A DNA stretch of 64,000 nt from Mycolicibacterium austroafricanum (GTDB lineage: Bacteria; Actinomycetota; Actinomycetes; Mycobacteriales; Mycobacteriaceae). The notes below the pieces were generated by a model that did no database searches, had not been told where the DNA came from, and saw only the letters and a list, made by a program, of their open reading frames with translations. Location: assembly GCF_000612725.1 (NCBI RefSeq), contig NZ_HG964450.1:196428-260427 (forward strand), given 5' to 3'. Below, one piece after another: positions 19,681 through 28,041 of this stretch (position 1 is the first letter of the stretch; each line of letters begins with the position of its first letter). The position numbers were made by a program, and so were the translations under genes.

Positions 19681-20448
19681 GTGACGTCTGCGCCGGTCGA
19701 GGACCAGGGCCCCCGTCGCGCGATCCTGGGCAGACTGCCCCGCATGTACCGCGCGGACGGGTCACCGATCCGCGTCCTGCTCGTCGACGACGAGCGCGCG
19801 TTGACCAATCTGGTCAAGATGGCACTGCAGTACGAAGGGTGGGAGATCGACGTCGCCCACGATGCCGCCGAGGCCGTCGACAAGTACCGCGCCAATACCC
19901 CCGACCTGCTGGTTCTGGACATCATGCTGCCCGACATGGACGGGCTCGGCGTGCTGGCACAGCTGCGCGAATCCGGTGCCTACACTCCCACGCTGTTCCT
20001 GACCGCGCGTGACTCCGTCGCCGACCGCGTGACCGGTCTGACCGCCGGTGGCGACGACTACATGACCAAGCCGTTCTCGTTGGAGGAGCTCGTCGCGAGG
20101 TTGCGCGGGCTGCTGCGTCGGTCGGCGTACCTCGCGCCGGCCGACGACGAGTCGCTGTCGGTGGGCGATCTCACGCTCGACGCCGCGAGCCGTGAGGTGA
20201 CACGGGCCGGTGAGCCGGTCTCGCTGACCTCGACAGAGTTCGAACTGTTGCGGCTGCTGATGCGGAATCAACGAAAAGCGTTGAGCCGCACTGACATATT
20301 GAGAAAGGTATGGGATTACGACTTCGGCGGGCGAACCAGCATCGTCGACCTCTACGTGTCGTATCTGCGCAAGAAGATCGACGCGGGCAGGGACCCGATG
20401 ATCCACACCGTGCGCGGCGTCGGCTACATGCTGCGACCCGCCCGCTGA
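19681..20448 (+). CDS. OmpR/PhoB-family response regulator
   Basis: A 255-aa two-component response regulator. Receiver domain from about residue 30: VLLVDDERAL (acidic pocket), phosphoacceptor Asp in LLVLDIMLPDMDG, Thr in LFLTARDS and Lys in MTKPFS. The C-terminal winged helix starts near 155 (VSLTSTEFELLRLLMRNQ, RTSIVDLYVSYLRKKID, HTVRGVGYMLRP). An N-terminal tail of about 28 residues precedes the receiver; ATG 19744 (MYRADGSP) is a possible shorter start. It overlaps the sensor kinase start by one base (TGATG). Closest mycobacterial types are TrcR/TcrX-like; which one cannot be settled by eye. Confidence 0.92.
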   Translation: MTSAPVEDQGPRRAILGRLPRMYRADGSPIRVLLVDDERALTNLVKMALQYEGWEIDVAHDAAEAVDKYRANTPDLLVLDIMLPDMDGLGVLAQLRESGAYTPTLFLTARDSVADRVTGLTAGGDDYMTKPFSLEELVARLRGLLRRSAYLAPADDESLSVGDLTLDAASREVTRAGEPVSLTSTEFELLRLLMRNQRKALSRTDILRKVWDYDFGGRTSIVDLYVSYLRKKIDAGRDPMIHTVRGVGYMLRPAR

Positions 20449-21956
20449 TGCGCGCCTGGAAGAGCTGGACCCTGCTGCGACAGCTGGTCGTCGGCGTCTC
20501 GGTCGTGGTCATGGTTGCGCTCGTCTCGGTCGGCGCCATGACCGTGATGACGCTGCGCTCGTCGGTCCTCGGCATCATCGACACCCAGCTGTCCGTGGCG
20601 GCCGACGCCACCATCAGCTCGGTGGCCAAATACCGCAGTACCCCGGGGCCCGGCGGCCAGATGCCCGCGCCCGGGGCGATGAAACCGCTGACGCACCTCA
20701 TCGGGCAGGCGCCTGGCAACATCGTGGTACTGATCCAGAACGGGGAGGTGGTGGACTCGGCCTTCTTCGGCGACGGGGACGCGCAGGTGGCGCCGGCGGC
20801 GGCCGTCGAGACGATCGCCGACCAGTCGTGGACCGACCCGCAGCCCCGCACCGTCGAGCTGCCCGGGCTGGGCTGGTACCGGATGGAGAGCCGGGCCGGT
20901 GACGGCGACGAGGTCCTGGTCACCGGGGTGTCACGAACCCCGGCATGGAATGTGATGGTCCGCGAGACCGCGATCGTGTCCGGGATCACCGCCATCGCCC
21001 TGGTCGTCACCGCGCTCAGCACCGTCGCCATCGTCCGGTTCGCGTTGCGCCCGCTGCGCCGCGTCGCCGCGACCGCGGCGGAGGTGGCCGGCCTCCCCCT
21101 CGACCGGGACAACCACGCGATCACCCCGCGCGTCCCGGCAGGTGACACCGATCCCAGCACCGAGGTCGGCCTGGTCGGCGACACCCTCAACCGGCTGCTC
21201 GACCACGTCGAACACGCCCTGGCCGACGTCGCCGCGTCCGACCGGCGGATGCGCCAGTTCATCACCGACGCCAGCCACGAACTGCGCACCCCGCTGGCCG
21301 CCATCCACGGTTACGCGGAGTTGACCCGCCAGGACAGCTCGGTGCTGCCACAGACCACCGAGTACTCGCTGGCCCGCATCGAGGCCGAGGCGCAGCGGAT
21401 GCACGCTCTGGTGGCCGACCTGCTGCTGCTGGCCCGCCTCGACGAGGGGCAGGACCGCCAGACCACCGAGGTCGACCTCGCCGATCTGGTCGTCGACGCC
21501 GTCAACGACGCGACGGTGTGCGCGCCCGAGCACCGGTGGCTGACCTCCGTGCCCGACGAACTGGTGAACGTGCTCGGCGATCGCGCCCAGCTGCACCAGA
21601 TGCTGGCCAACCTGTTGTCCAATGCGCGGGTGCACACCCCGGCGGGCACCACCGTGACGACCACCGTTTCGAAGGGCACCGCAGCCGACGGCACCGGGTA
21701 TGTCGAGCTGACGGTGACCGACGACGGCCCGGGAATCGACCCGCAACTGTTGCCGCATCTGTTCGAGCGGTTCGTGCGCGCCGACAGATCACGATCCCGC
21801 CAGAACGGGAGTTTCGGCCTTGGCCTGGCGATCGTCGCGTCGATCGTGGAGTCGCACGGCGGCACGATCGACGCGACCTCCGGTTCGGGGACGACGGCTT
21901 TCCGCGTCCGGCTGCCCACCGCGGCGGTCGGCGCTGCGCAGCCGGTGTCAGCCTGA
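20448..21956 (+). CDS. Sensor histidine kinase partnered with the upstream regulator
   Basis: A 502-aa membrane histidine kinase. TM1 is about residues 10-32 (VVGVSVVVMVALVSVGAMTV), followed by an extracytoplasmic sensor region of about 130 residues, TM2 (ITAIALVVTALSTVAIV), and a HAMP linker (ALRPLRRVAATAAEVA). The HisKA phosphorylation site is ASHELRTPLAAIHGYAE. ATPase boxes are visible: N box NLLSNARVHTPAGT, G1 VTDDGPGID, F box LFERFVRAD, G2 FGLGLAIVASIVESHGG. Cognate regulator lies immediately upstream. Its stop overlaps the end of the convergent cbiO gene by nine bases. The sensed signal is unknown. Confidence 0.93.
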   Translation: MRAWKSWTLLRQLVVGVSVVVMVALVSVGAMTVMTLRSSVLGIIDTQLSVAADATISSVAKYRSTPGPGGQMPAPGAMKPLTHLIGQAPGNIVVLIQNGEVVDSAFFGDGDAQVAPAAAVETIADQSWTDPQPRTVELPGLGWYRMESRAGDGDEVLVTGVSRTPAWNVMVRETAIVSGITAIALVVTALSTVAIVRFALRPLRRVAATAAEVAGLPLDRDNHAITPRVPAGDTDPSTEVGLVGDTLNRLLDHVEHALADVAASDRRMRQFITDASHELRTPLAAIHGYAELTRQDSSVLPQTTEYSLARIEAEAQRMHALVADLLLLARLDEGQDRQTTEVDLADLVVDAVNDATVCAPEHRWLTSVPDELVNVLGDRAQLHQMLANLLSNARVHTPAGTTVTTTVSKGTAADGTGYVELTVTDDGPGIDPQLLPHLFERFVRADRSRSRQNGSFGLGLAIVASIVESHGGTIDATSGSGTTAFRVRLPTAAVGAAQPVSA

Positions 21957-22688
21957 ACCGACGGCGAATCCCCAGGGCAGTTCGAGGCGGTGCGCGGCAA
22001 GCAGGTCGGCATCGGAGAGCACGTCCGCGGTGGTCCCGTCGGCGACGATGACGCCGTGGTCCATCACGATCGCCCGTTGGCACAGTTGCGCGGCGTAGGG
22101 CAGGTCGTGGGTGACGATCACCATCGTGGCGTCCAGCCCGGACAGCGTCTCCGCCAGCTCCCTGCGCGCGACCGGGTCGAGGTTGGCCGACGGTTCGTCG
22201 AGGACGAGGACTTCGGGTTCGCACGCCAGCACGGTGGCCAGTGCGGCCCGGCGTCGCTGGCCTCCCGACATGTGGGCAGGGCTGCGTGCGGCCAGCTCGG
22301 TCATGGACACCACCTCGAGAGCGCGCGCGACGCGGGCCTCCAGCTCCGCTCCCCTGATGCCGAAGTTGGCCGGTCCGAACGCCACGTCCTGGGCCAGGGT
22401 CGGCATGAACAGCTGATCGTCGGGGTCCTGGAAGACCAGGCCGACTCTGCGTCTGATGTCTCGAAGAGTGTTGCGGGACAACATCGTTCCGCCGATCTCG
22501 ACGCTGCCCTGCAGCGCGGTCAGCACTCCGTTCAGATGGAGCATCAGCGTCGTCTTACCGGCCCCGTTGGGGCCGAGCAGGGCGACGCGTTCACCGGCGG
22601 CAACCTCGAGATCGATCCCGCCCAGCGCCTCATGCCCACCGGGATATGCGTAGTGCAGGCCGCTGACCCTGATCGCCGGGGCCGTCAT
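21948..22688 (-). CDS. cbiO: Cobalt/nickel ECF transporter ATPase CbiO
   Basis: ATP-binding subunit of an energy-coupling-factor importer for Co2+ or Ni2+. The 246-aa protein has Walker A LLGPNGAGKTTLMLHLNG (about 36-53), Q-loop VFQDPDDQLF (the DPDDQ form typical of ECF ATPases), ABC signature MSGGQRRR, Walker B VLVLDEPSANLD and the switch His in IVTHDL. Last gene of the cbiM-cbiN-cbiQ-cbiO operon; the ATG at 22688 overlaps the cbiQ stop (ATGA). Convergent with the sensor kinase, sharing nine bases at the 3' ends. Only one ATPase gene is present, as in most CbiMNQO systems. Confidence 0.93.
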   Translation of the reverse strand: MTAPAIRVSGLHYAYPGGHEALGGIDLEVAAGERVALLGPNGAGKTTLMLHLNGVLTALQGSVEIGGTMLSRNTLRDIRRRVGLVFQDPDDQLFMPTLAQDVAFGPANFGIRGAELEARVARALEVVSMTELAARSPAHMSGGQRRRAALATVLACEPEVLVLDEPSANLDPVARRELAETLSGLDATMVIVTHDLPYAAQLCQRAIVMDHGVIVADGTTADVLSDADLLAAHRLELPWGFAVGSG

Positions 22689-23464
22689 GACAGCACCAGC
22701 GCACAGACCGCCACCGCGACTGCGGCCGCCGCGGGCAGCAACGCCACCGTCCACTGCCGTGGCGTCGCCGGCGCCGCGCAGCCTGCGCCGACCGCGAGCG
22801 CAGGCACATGGCCGTCGAATCCGCGGGACAGCATGGCCAGGTACACCCGCTCTCCCCGTTCGTAGGACCGCAGGAACAGTGAACCGACGCTTGTGGCGGT
22901 GGCCCCGATCTGATGCAACATCCTGGGGGAATCGCCGCGGGAGATCCGGGCGACCCGCATCCGGCGGGCTTCGGCCGACAGCACGTCGATGTAGCGGATC
23001 ATCAGGGTCAGCACCGACACGATCACCGCGGGTACCCGCAATCTGCTCAGCGCGACCGGCAGTTCGCGGGCCGTGGTCGTGGCCGCCACGGTCAGCGACG
23101 CGGCGACGCCGAGCGTTCCCTTGACCACGATCCCCCACGCCGCGTACAGCCCGGTGACCGACAGTTGCATCCCTGCGACGACGACCCTTTCGCCGCCCTC
23201 CGCGAACGGCAGCAGCAGTGCCAACACGATGAACGGCGCCTCTATCAGCATCCGGGGCAGGATCCACGCCAACGGGATCCGCGCCACCCGCCACACCGCG
23301 AGGATGATCAGCCCGAAAAGACCGAAGGGCCAGAACAACTCCCGGGGTGTGGCGACCACCGCCAGGACGAAGACCGTCAGGCAGACGATCTTGACCTCTG
23401 CGGGCGCCCGGTGCACCGGCGAGTCACCGTCCCGGTAGAGCGGATGCGAGTGACCGCCGCCCAC
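22685..23464 (-). CDS. cbiQ: Cobalt/nickel ECF transporter transmembrane subunit CbiQ
   Basis: The 259-aa EcfT-type coupling subunit that links the ATPase to the metal-binding CbiM. It contains several hydrophobic helices (VCLTVFVLAVVATP, GLFGLIILAVW, APFIVLALLLPFAEG) and two arginine-glycine coupling motifs: RRMRVARISRGDSP and ERVYLAMLSRGFDG, which contact the ATPases in this family. The N-terminus HSHPLYRDGDSPVHRAPAEVK resembles other CbiQ starts. It lies between the CbiN-like gene and cbiO, with a four-base overlap with cbiO. Substrate choice is set by CbiM rather than CbiQ. Confidence 0.92.
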   Translation of the reverse strand: MGGGHSHPLYRDGDSPVHRAPAEVKIVCLTVFVLAVVATPRELFWPFGLFGLIILAVWRVARIPLAWILPRMLIEAPFIVLALLLPFAEGGERVVVAGMQLSVTGLYAAWGIVVKGTLGVAASLTVAATTTARELPVALSRLRVPAVIVSVLTLMIRYIDVLSAEARRMRVARISRGDSPRMLHQIGATATSVGSLFLRSYERGERVYLAMLSRGFDGHVPALAVGAGCAAPATPRQWTVALLPAAAAVAVAVCALVLS

Positions 23465-23465
23465 C

Positions 23466-23834
23466 TCAATCCCTCACGGTCGACTTCGGTTTCGCGCGGG
23501 AGCGGGCGATCGACCAGAACGCGCCGCCCGCGACGACGACGGTGACGACCACACCGAGGACACCCGCGAGACCGCCGGTGCCGTCCCTGCCGCCGAGCGC
23601 GTAGTCGGCCAGCGGCGAGCCGGCCAGCGCATGGTCGCGGGCGTGCTGGGCGATGCAGTCACCCCGCAACTCCTCGCCGTCGGCGGTCTCGACGACTTCG
23701 CAACCCTGCAACGTCGCCGAGTCCAGGCCGTCCGGACTGGAGCTCGCGAGGTAGGAGACGCCGCCGGCGACCACCAGGGTGACCAGTGCGAAGCCGATCC
23801 AGAACCACCAGCTTCGCCGCGTCGGGCCGGTCAC
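23466..23834 (-). CDS. cbiN: CbiN-like PDGLE-domain subunit
   Basis: A 122-aa membrane protein with two hydrophobic segments (WFWIGFALVTLVVAGGVSYLA at the N-terminus, VLGVVVTVVVAGGAFWSIA near the C-terminus) and an extracytoplasmic loop starting SSSPDGLD, the PDGLE-type signature of CbiN and related NikN subunits. CbiN assists metal loading of CbiM. The loop carries two Cys (LQGC and DCIAQ), which could form a disulfide. It overlaps the cbiM stop by four bases and ends two bases before the cbiQ start. Confidence 0.88.
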   Translation of the reverse strand: MTGPTRRSWWFWIGFALVTLVVAGGVSYLASSSPDGLDSATLQGCEVVETADGEELRGDCIAQHARDHALAGSPLADYALGGRDGTGGLAGVLGVVVTVVVAGGAFWSIARSRAKPKSTVRD

Positions 23835-24517
23835 GCCGGGACCGCCGTTCTCACGCGGTTGGTCCGCAGCAGATACACCAGGTCGGGGCGGGCCCTGACC
23901 ACCGCCATCACCGTCAGCGCGGTGATGATGCCTTCGCCGACACCGATCAGCACGTGGGTTCCGAACATGTAGCCGGCCACCGCGCCCAGCGACGTCGTCG
24001 CGGCTCCGCCGAGCGAGTACTCAAGCACGAAACCCATCGCCGCACAGACCGTCCCGATCACCGCGGAGACGAAGGCGATGCCGCCGACGACCGGGACGGC
24101 GACGTCGTCGCGGCCACGGCGGGCGAGGCGGTACAGCAGCAGTGCGCTCGCATAGCCCGCGGCGACACCGAACACCGACATGTTGGTGATGTTGGCGCCC
24201 AGAGCGGTCACGCCGCCGTCGGCGAACAGGAAGGCCTGCACGATCAGGACGATGGCCACGCAGAGGGCGCCGGTGAACGGGCCGACGAGGATGGCCGCAA
24301 GCGCCCCACCGAGCAGGTGGCCGCTGACGCCGGGCAGGATCGGGAAGTTCACCATCTGCACGGCGAAGATGAAGGCGGCCACCAGACCCGCCAGGGGCAC
24401 GGTCCGCTCGTCGAGTTCCTCGCGGGCCCGCCACGCGCAGATCCCCAGCGCGACGACGGCGATGATGCCGAAGAGCACCGATATCGGGGCGTTGACGATG
24501 CCGTCGCTCATGTGCAT
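23831..24517 (-). CDS. cbiM: Cobalt/nickel ECF transporter substrate-binding subunit CbiM
   Basis: Membrane S-component that binds Co2+ or Ni2+. In NikM structures the metal is held by the N-terminal Met1, His2 and an internal His, so the true protein should begin Met-His. I therefore choose ATG 24517 (MHMSDGIVNAP, 228 aa) over ATG 24538, which would add TVDHVA and bury His2; the longer start has no clearly better ribosome site. The internal His is in FPILPGVSGHLLGGALAAIL. About six hydrophobic helices follow. First gene of cbiMNQO. M. tuberculosis has the single-protein NicT permease at this locus, so the importer type differs. Confidence 0.88.
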   Translation of the reverse strand: MHMSDGIVNAPISVLFGIIAVVALGICAWRAREELDERTVPLAGLVAAFIFAVQMVNFPILPGVSGHLLGGALAAILVGPFTGALCVAIVLIVQAFLFADGGVTALGANITNMSVFGVAAGYASALLLYRLARRGRDDVAVPVVGGIAFVSAVIGTVCAAMGFVLEYSLGGAATTSLGAVAGYMFGTHVLIGVGEGIITALTVMAVVRARPDLVYLLRTNRVRTAVPA

Positions 24518-24566
24518 GGCGACGTGGTCGACGGTCATTCGACGAGCCTAAGCCGCCATCTGATCA

Positions 24567-24597
24567 TCTGTCCAGCTGAACAGATAAGTGCGTTATC
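24567..24597 (-). promoter_or_regulatory. Candidate operator region upstream of cbiM
   Basis: The 75 bases upstream of the chosen cbiM start contain two palindromes side by side: TCTGTccagctgaACAGA (24567-24584, one mismatch pair) and GATAAgtgcgTTATC (24583-24597, perfect 5-bp arms). The second overlaps the stop codon of the upstream dehydrogenase gene. They lie where a metal-responsive repressor would control cbiMNQO. The regulator is not identifiable, and no cobalamin-riboswitch-like sequence is visible in this short space. Confidence 0.4.
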
Positions 24598-27064
24598 GCA
24601 CCCGGTCGCCGGTCGGGTCGTACAGCGGCCGCAGGGAGACGGTGATCGGGTAGAGCGCTCCGCCGACGTTGATCTGGTAGCTGCCGGACCGCACCCAGTC
24701 GGGGTCGACCACGGCCCCGTCGCCGGACCGCAGGTACGCCAGCCCGACCGCGGCGCCGACCGTCTGACCCCACGCCGCCGACGTCGCCTGCCCGGCGACG
24801 GCACCGTCGCGCAGGATGAGCTCACCGCCCCACAGCATCGGCTCCGGCGAGTCGACGCGGAAGCTGACCAGCCTGCGGCGGGGGCCTTCGGTGCGGGCGC
24901 GCTCGACGGCGTCGCGGCCCAGGAACGCGATGTCGGTCTTGAGCTTGCAGGCGAACAGCAGGCCCGCCTCGACCGGGTTCTCGCTGGGAGTCAACTCGCG
25001 GCCGAACGCGCGGTAACCCTTCTCCAGCCGCAACGACTCGATCGCGTAATACCCGCCGCGGGCGACGCCGTGCCGTTGCCCCGCCGCCAGCAGATCCTCG
25101 TAGACCCCGACCGCGAACTCGGCCGGAACGTAGAGCTCCCAACCCAGTTCACCGACGTAGGTGATGCGGGTCGCGCGGACCGTGGCGTATCCGAGCGAGA
25201 TCTGCCTGCTGGTGCCGAACGGGAACGCGGCGTCGGACAGGTCGGCATCGGTCAGCGCCGACAACACCTCCCGCGACCGGGGTCCCATCACCCCGAACAC
25301 CGCGTAGGCCGACGTGACGTCGACCAGGTGGGTGTTCGCCCCGTCCGGCCAGCGCCGTCGGATCTGGGACCGAATGTGGTCCTTGTCCCGCTCGGTGGTG
25401 GCGGCGCTGCTGACGATCAGGTATTCGTCCTGACCGGTCCGGGTCACGGTGACGTCGGATTCGTAAGTCCCGCGGGCGTTGAGCATTCCGGTGTAGACCG
25501 ACCGGCCGACCTCGACCCCGACGTCGGCGGTGCACAACCATTGCAGCGCCGCTTCGGCGTCACCGCCGACGAGCAGGTACTTCGAGAACGAGGTCTGGTC
25601 GAACACCGTGACACCCGTGCGGGTGCTGGCCTGTTCAGCGGCCGACCAGTCCAGCCAGTTCGGTTTACCCCAGCTGTAGTCGATGACGGGCTCTTCGCCG
25701 GGCGGGGCAAAGAAGTTGGCGCGCTCCCATCCCATCCGGCTGCCGAAGTTCGCTCCGGCCGCGTCCAGCAGATGGTGCACCGGCGAGCGGCGGAACGGTC
25801 GAGCGGTCTTCATCTCCCGGTTCGGCCACGGGATCTCGTAGTGGATACCCAGCACCTCGGCGACCCGGTCGTGCAGCCACCGGTTGTTGCCGTTGAACGG
25901 TGCGAACCGCCGGATGTCCACCCCCGTCAGGTCGGTGGTGGGCGCGCCGTTGACGATCCATTCGGCCAGCGCCCGGCCCGCGCCGCCGGCGGTGGCGATG
26001 CCGACCGAGTTGAAACCGGCGCCGACGAAGAAGTTCCGGCACTCGGGCGCCTCGCCGAGGATGAACTGGTTGTCCGGGGTGAAGCTCTCCGGGCCGTTGT
26101 AGAACTTCTTGATGCCCGTCGTCTCCAGTGCGGGGATGCGCAGCAGTGCGCTGTTCATCAGGATCTCGAAATGTTCCCAGTCCTCGTCGAGCAGCTGGAA
26201 CTCGAACGGGTACGGGATCGCGTCGGGCGACACCCACGGTTTGGCCTCGGGCTCGAACCCGCCGATCACCAGGCCGCCGACCTCCTCCTTGAAGTAGGTG
26301 TAGCCGTCGGGGTCGCGCAGGATCGGCAGATCGGGGTGGACGCCGTCGATCTTCTCGCTGACGACGTAGAAGTGTTCGGCCGAGTGCAACGGCACGTTGA
26401 CCCCGGCCATCGCGCCGACCTGCTTGGCCCACTGCCCGGCACAGTTCACCACGATCTCGGCTTCGATGTCGCCGGCGTCGGTGCGCACTCCGGTGACCGC
26501 ACCGTCGGCGAGGAGCACGTCGAGCACGCGGGTCTTCTCGACGATGCGGCATCCGCGGGTGCGCGCACCCTTGGCGAGCGCGAAGGTCAGGTCGGTGGGG
26601 TTGGCCTTGCCGTCGGCGGGCAACCAGATCGCCCCCACCAGGTCGTCGACCCGCATCACCGGATAGTGGTCGAGAGCTTGCGCAGGCGTGAGCAGTTCAC
26701 ACTGGAGATCGAACGCTTCGGCGTTGGCGGCCGTGCGGCGCAGCTGCACCATCCTGTCTTCGGTGCGCGCCACCGTGACGCCGCCGCACTGCTTGTAGCC
26801 GGCCGAAAGACCGGTTTCGTTCTCCAATTCGGAGTACAGCGCGGTGGAGTACTGCACCAGCCGGGTCATGCCCTCCGAAGCGCGCAGCTGACCGACGAGA
26901 CCCGCTGCATGCCAGGTGGTCCCACTGGAGAGCTGGCCCTGTTCGACCAGCACGACGTCGGTGACACCCAGCTTGGTCAGGTGGTAGGCGACGCTGGTTC
27001 CGATGACGCCGCCGCCGATGATCACGGCTTGCGCACGTGCGGGCAGGGCCTTGGGTGACGTCAT
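24593..27064 (-). CDS. Dimethylglycine/sarcosine dehydrogenase-like flavoprotein with GcvT-type domain
   Basis: An 823-aa flavin dehydrogenase that oxidatively removes methyl groups from dimethylglycine or sarcosine and passes the one-carbon unit to tetrahydrofolate. N-terminal DAO-type FAD domain: AVIIGGGVIGTSVAYHLTKLG (13-33) and SSGTTWHAAGLVGQL, where the His corresponds to the covalent flavin site of DMGDH/SARDH. The second half is an aminomethyltransferase (GcvT) fold: SKYLLVGGDAEAALQWLCT, GMLNARGTYESDVTVTR, YVGELGWELYVPAEF and C-terminal RLVSFRVDSPEPMLWGGE. Start ATG 27064 with GAGGAG upstream. Cotranscribed with the choline-kinase-like gene; exact methylamine substrate not resolvable. 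Confidence 0.9.
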   Translation of the reverse strand: MTSPKALPARAQAVIIGGGVIGTSVAYHLTKLGVTDVVLVEQGQLSSGTTWHAAGLVGQLRASEGMTRLVQYSTALYSELENETGLSAGYKQCGGVTVARTEDRMVQLRRTAANAEAFDLQCELLTPAQALDHYPVMRVDDLVGAIWLPADGKANPTDLTFALAKGARTRGCRIVEKTRVLDVLLADGAVTGVRTDAGDIEAEIVVNCAGQWAKQVGAMAGVNVPLHSAEHFYVVSEKIDGVHPDLPILRDPDGYTYFKEEVGGLVIGGFEPEAKPWVSPDAIPYPFEFQLLDEDWEHFEILMNSALLRIPALETTGIKKFYNGPESFTPDNQFILGEAPECRNFFVGAGFNSVGIATAGGAGRALAEWIVNGAPTTDLTGVDIRRFAPFNGNNRWLHDRVAEVLGIHYEIPWPNREMKTARPFRRSPVHHLLDAAGANFGSRMGWERANFFAPPGEEPVIDYSWGKPNWLDWSAAEQASTRTGVTVFDQTSFSKYLLVGGDAEAALQWLCTADVGVEVGRSVYTGMLNARGTYESDVTVTRTGQDEYLIVSSAATTERDKDHIRSQIRRRWPDGANTHLVDVTSAYAVFGVMGPRSREVLSALTDADLSDAAFPFGTSRQISLGYATVRATRITYVGELGWELYVPAEFAVGVYEDLLAAGQRHGVARGGYYAIESLRLEKGYRAFGRELTPSENPVEAGLLFACKLKTDIAFLGRDAVERARTEGPRRRLVSFRVDSPEPMLWGGELILRDGAVAGQATSAAWGQTVGAAVGLAYLRSGDGAVVDPDWVRSGSYQINVGGALYPITVSLRPLYDPTGDRVR

Positions 27065-27079
27065 ATGCTCCTCGCTGTC

Positions 27080-28003
27080 TCAGTCTTCGGCCGCGACGGC
27101 GTCGAGCAGACGCGGGAAATGCGGATTGCGGAATTCGGCGACCGCGGCCTCGTAGCGCTCCATGGCCCACTCCCAGAAGTCGAATTCGATTGCGCTGGAG
27201 CCGTACTGGATGCACCCCCAGAGCGTCCATCCGTACTTGGCGACGATCCCCTGCAGGTGCGCCCGTGCCGTCTTGCGGCGCGACGGGCGTCCGTAGTAGG
27301 CGGTGACGAGCTCGTCGAGTTGGTCGAGGGAGAGCCCGCACTCGCTCCAGATGTTGCCCAGCTCGAAGCAGGGGTCGTTGTTGCCGGCGTATTCGTAGTC
27401 GATCAACCACATACGGTCGCCGTCTTCGATGAAATTGCCCGCCAGCAGGTCGTTGTTGCAGGGCACGGTCGTGTCGTCGGTGGCGGTCAGCACGCGTGCC
27501 GCCGCCGCGAACGCGTGCGCGTGGTCCAGGTAGTCGGGCGGGATGCGGAACCCGTGCTCCGTGACGGTCGCGAGGTAGGCGGGCTGACGTTCGAACATGT
27601 CGAAGCGGCCGCGGAAACGCGGCCCCCGGTGCAGCGTCCGGCACGCGTCGGCCACCTTGGCGATCACGCCTTCGCGCTGAAAATCGCTGTTCTCCAGCGT
27701 CTTTCCATCGATGTAGCTCAGCAGCAGCACGCCGAGATCCGGCCGGTAGTCCAGCACCCGCGCGCCGACGCCGGCCCGTTCGGCCGCCACGCTGTTGTAG
27801 TGCTCACGGTCGCGGTCGATTCCGAGCAGGTTGCGACCGGTATCCACGCAGCGGGCGACATACACCCCGTCCGGAGTGGTGATCTTGACGTTGCGATTGG
27901 TCAGTCCGCCGGACAGATACTGCACTGTGCGTGGTCGCCCGGCCAGCAACCCGATCTGGTCGAACAGCGTGTCGAGCTGTTCGTCGGTGAGCCGGGACGA
28001 CAT
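27080..28003 (-). CDS. Choline/ethanolamine kinase-like phosphotransferase
   Basis: A 307-aa protein of the aminoglycoside-phosphotransferase/choline-kinase fold. Nucleotide-binding N-lobe: YLSGGLTNRNVKITTPDGVYVARC. Catalytic loop VPCNNDLLAGNFI has the essential Asp and Asn but Asn-Asn in place of the usual His-x-Asp spacing, and the metal-binding IDYEYAGNNDPCFELGN matches the choline-kinase consensus closely. It probably phosphorylates a choline-like or amino alcohol. Start: ATG 28003 lies exactly six bases after a minus-strand TAGAAT -10 box (28010-28015), the mycobacterial leaderless pattern; GTG 28006 is the alternative. First gene of a two-gene unit with the dehydrogenase. Confidence 0.86.
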   Translation of the reverse strand: MSSRLTDEQLDTLFDQIGLLAGRPRTVQYLSGGLTNRNVKITTPDGVYVARCVDTGRNLLGIDRDREHYNSVAAERAGVGARVLDYRPDLGVLLLSYIDGKTLENSDFQREGVIAKVADACRTLHRGPRFRGRFDMFERQPAYLATVTEHGFRIPPDYLDHAHAFAAAARVLTATDDTTVPCNNDLLAGNFIEDGDRMWLIDYEYAGNNDPCFELGNIWSECGLSLDQLDELVTAYYGRPSRRKTARAHLQGIVAKYGWTLWGCIQYGSSAIEFDFWEWAMERYEAAVAEFRNPHFPRLLDAVAAED

Positions 28004-28009
28004 CACAGC

Positions 28010-28041
28010 ATTCTAAACCGGGAACCGTCAAAGGTCTAGAC
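28010..28041 (-). promoter_or_regulatory. Leaderless promoter and HutC-type GntR operator for the kinase-dehydrogenase unit
   Basis: On the minus strand TAGAAT (28010-28015) is six bases from the kinase ATG. Upstream at 28034-28041 is the perfect palindrome GTCTAGAC, which fits the HutC-subfamily GntR consensus GT-N-TA-N-AC and would overlap the -35 position, so binding should repress. The adjacent gene is a HutC-type GntR regulator, the obvious candidate ligand-controlled repressor. Confidence 0.6.

Noticed and set aside
24518..24592. Cobalamin riboswitch before cbiM.
   Set aside because: The space is under 80 bases and lacks the long conserved core; only short palindromes are present. None was seen upstream of cobO or cobB either.
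23786..27058. A 1090-codon open frame on the plus strand opposite the dimethylglycine dehydrogenase and ECF genes.
   Set aside because: It is the antisense shadow of well-recognised minus-strand genes; the translation is rich in Arg/Gly/Asp with no domain, as expected from high-G+C third positions.
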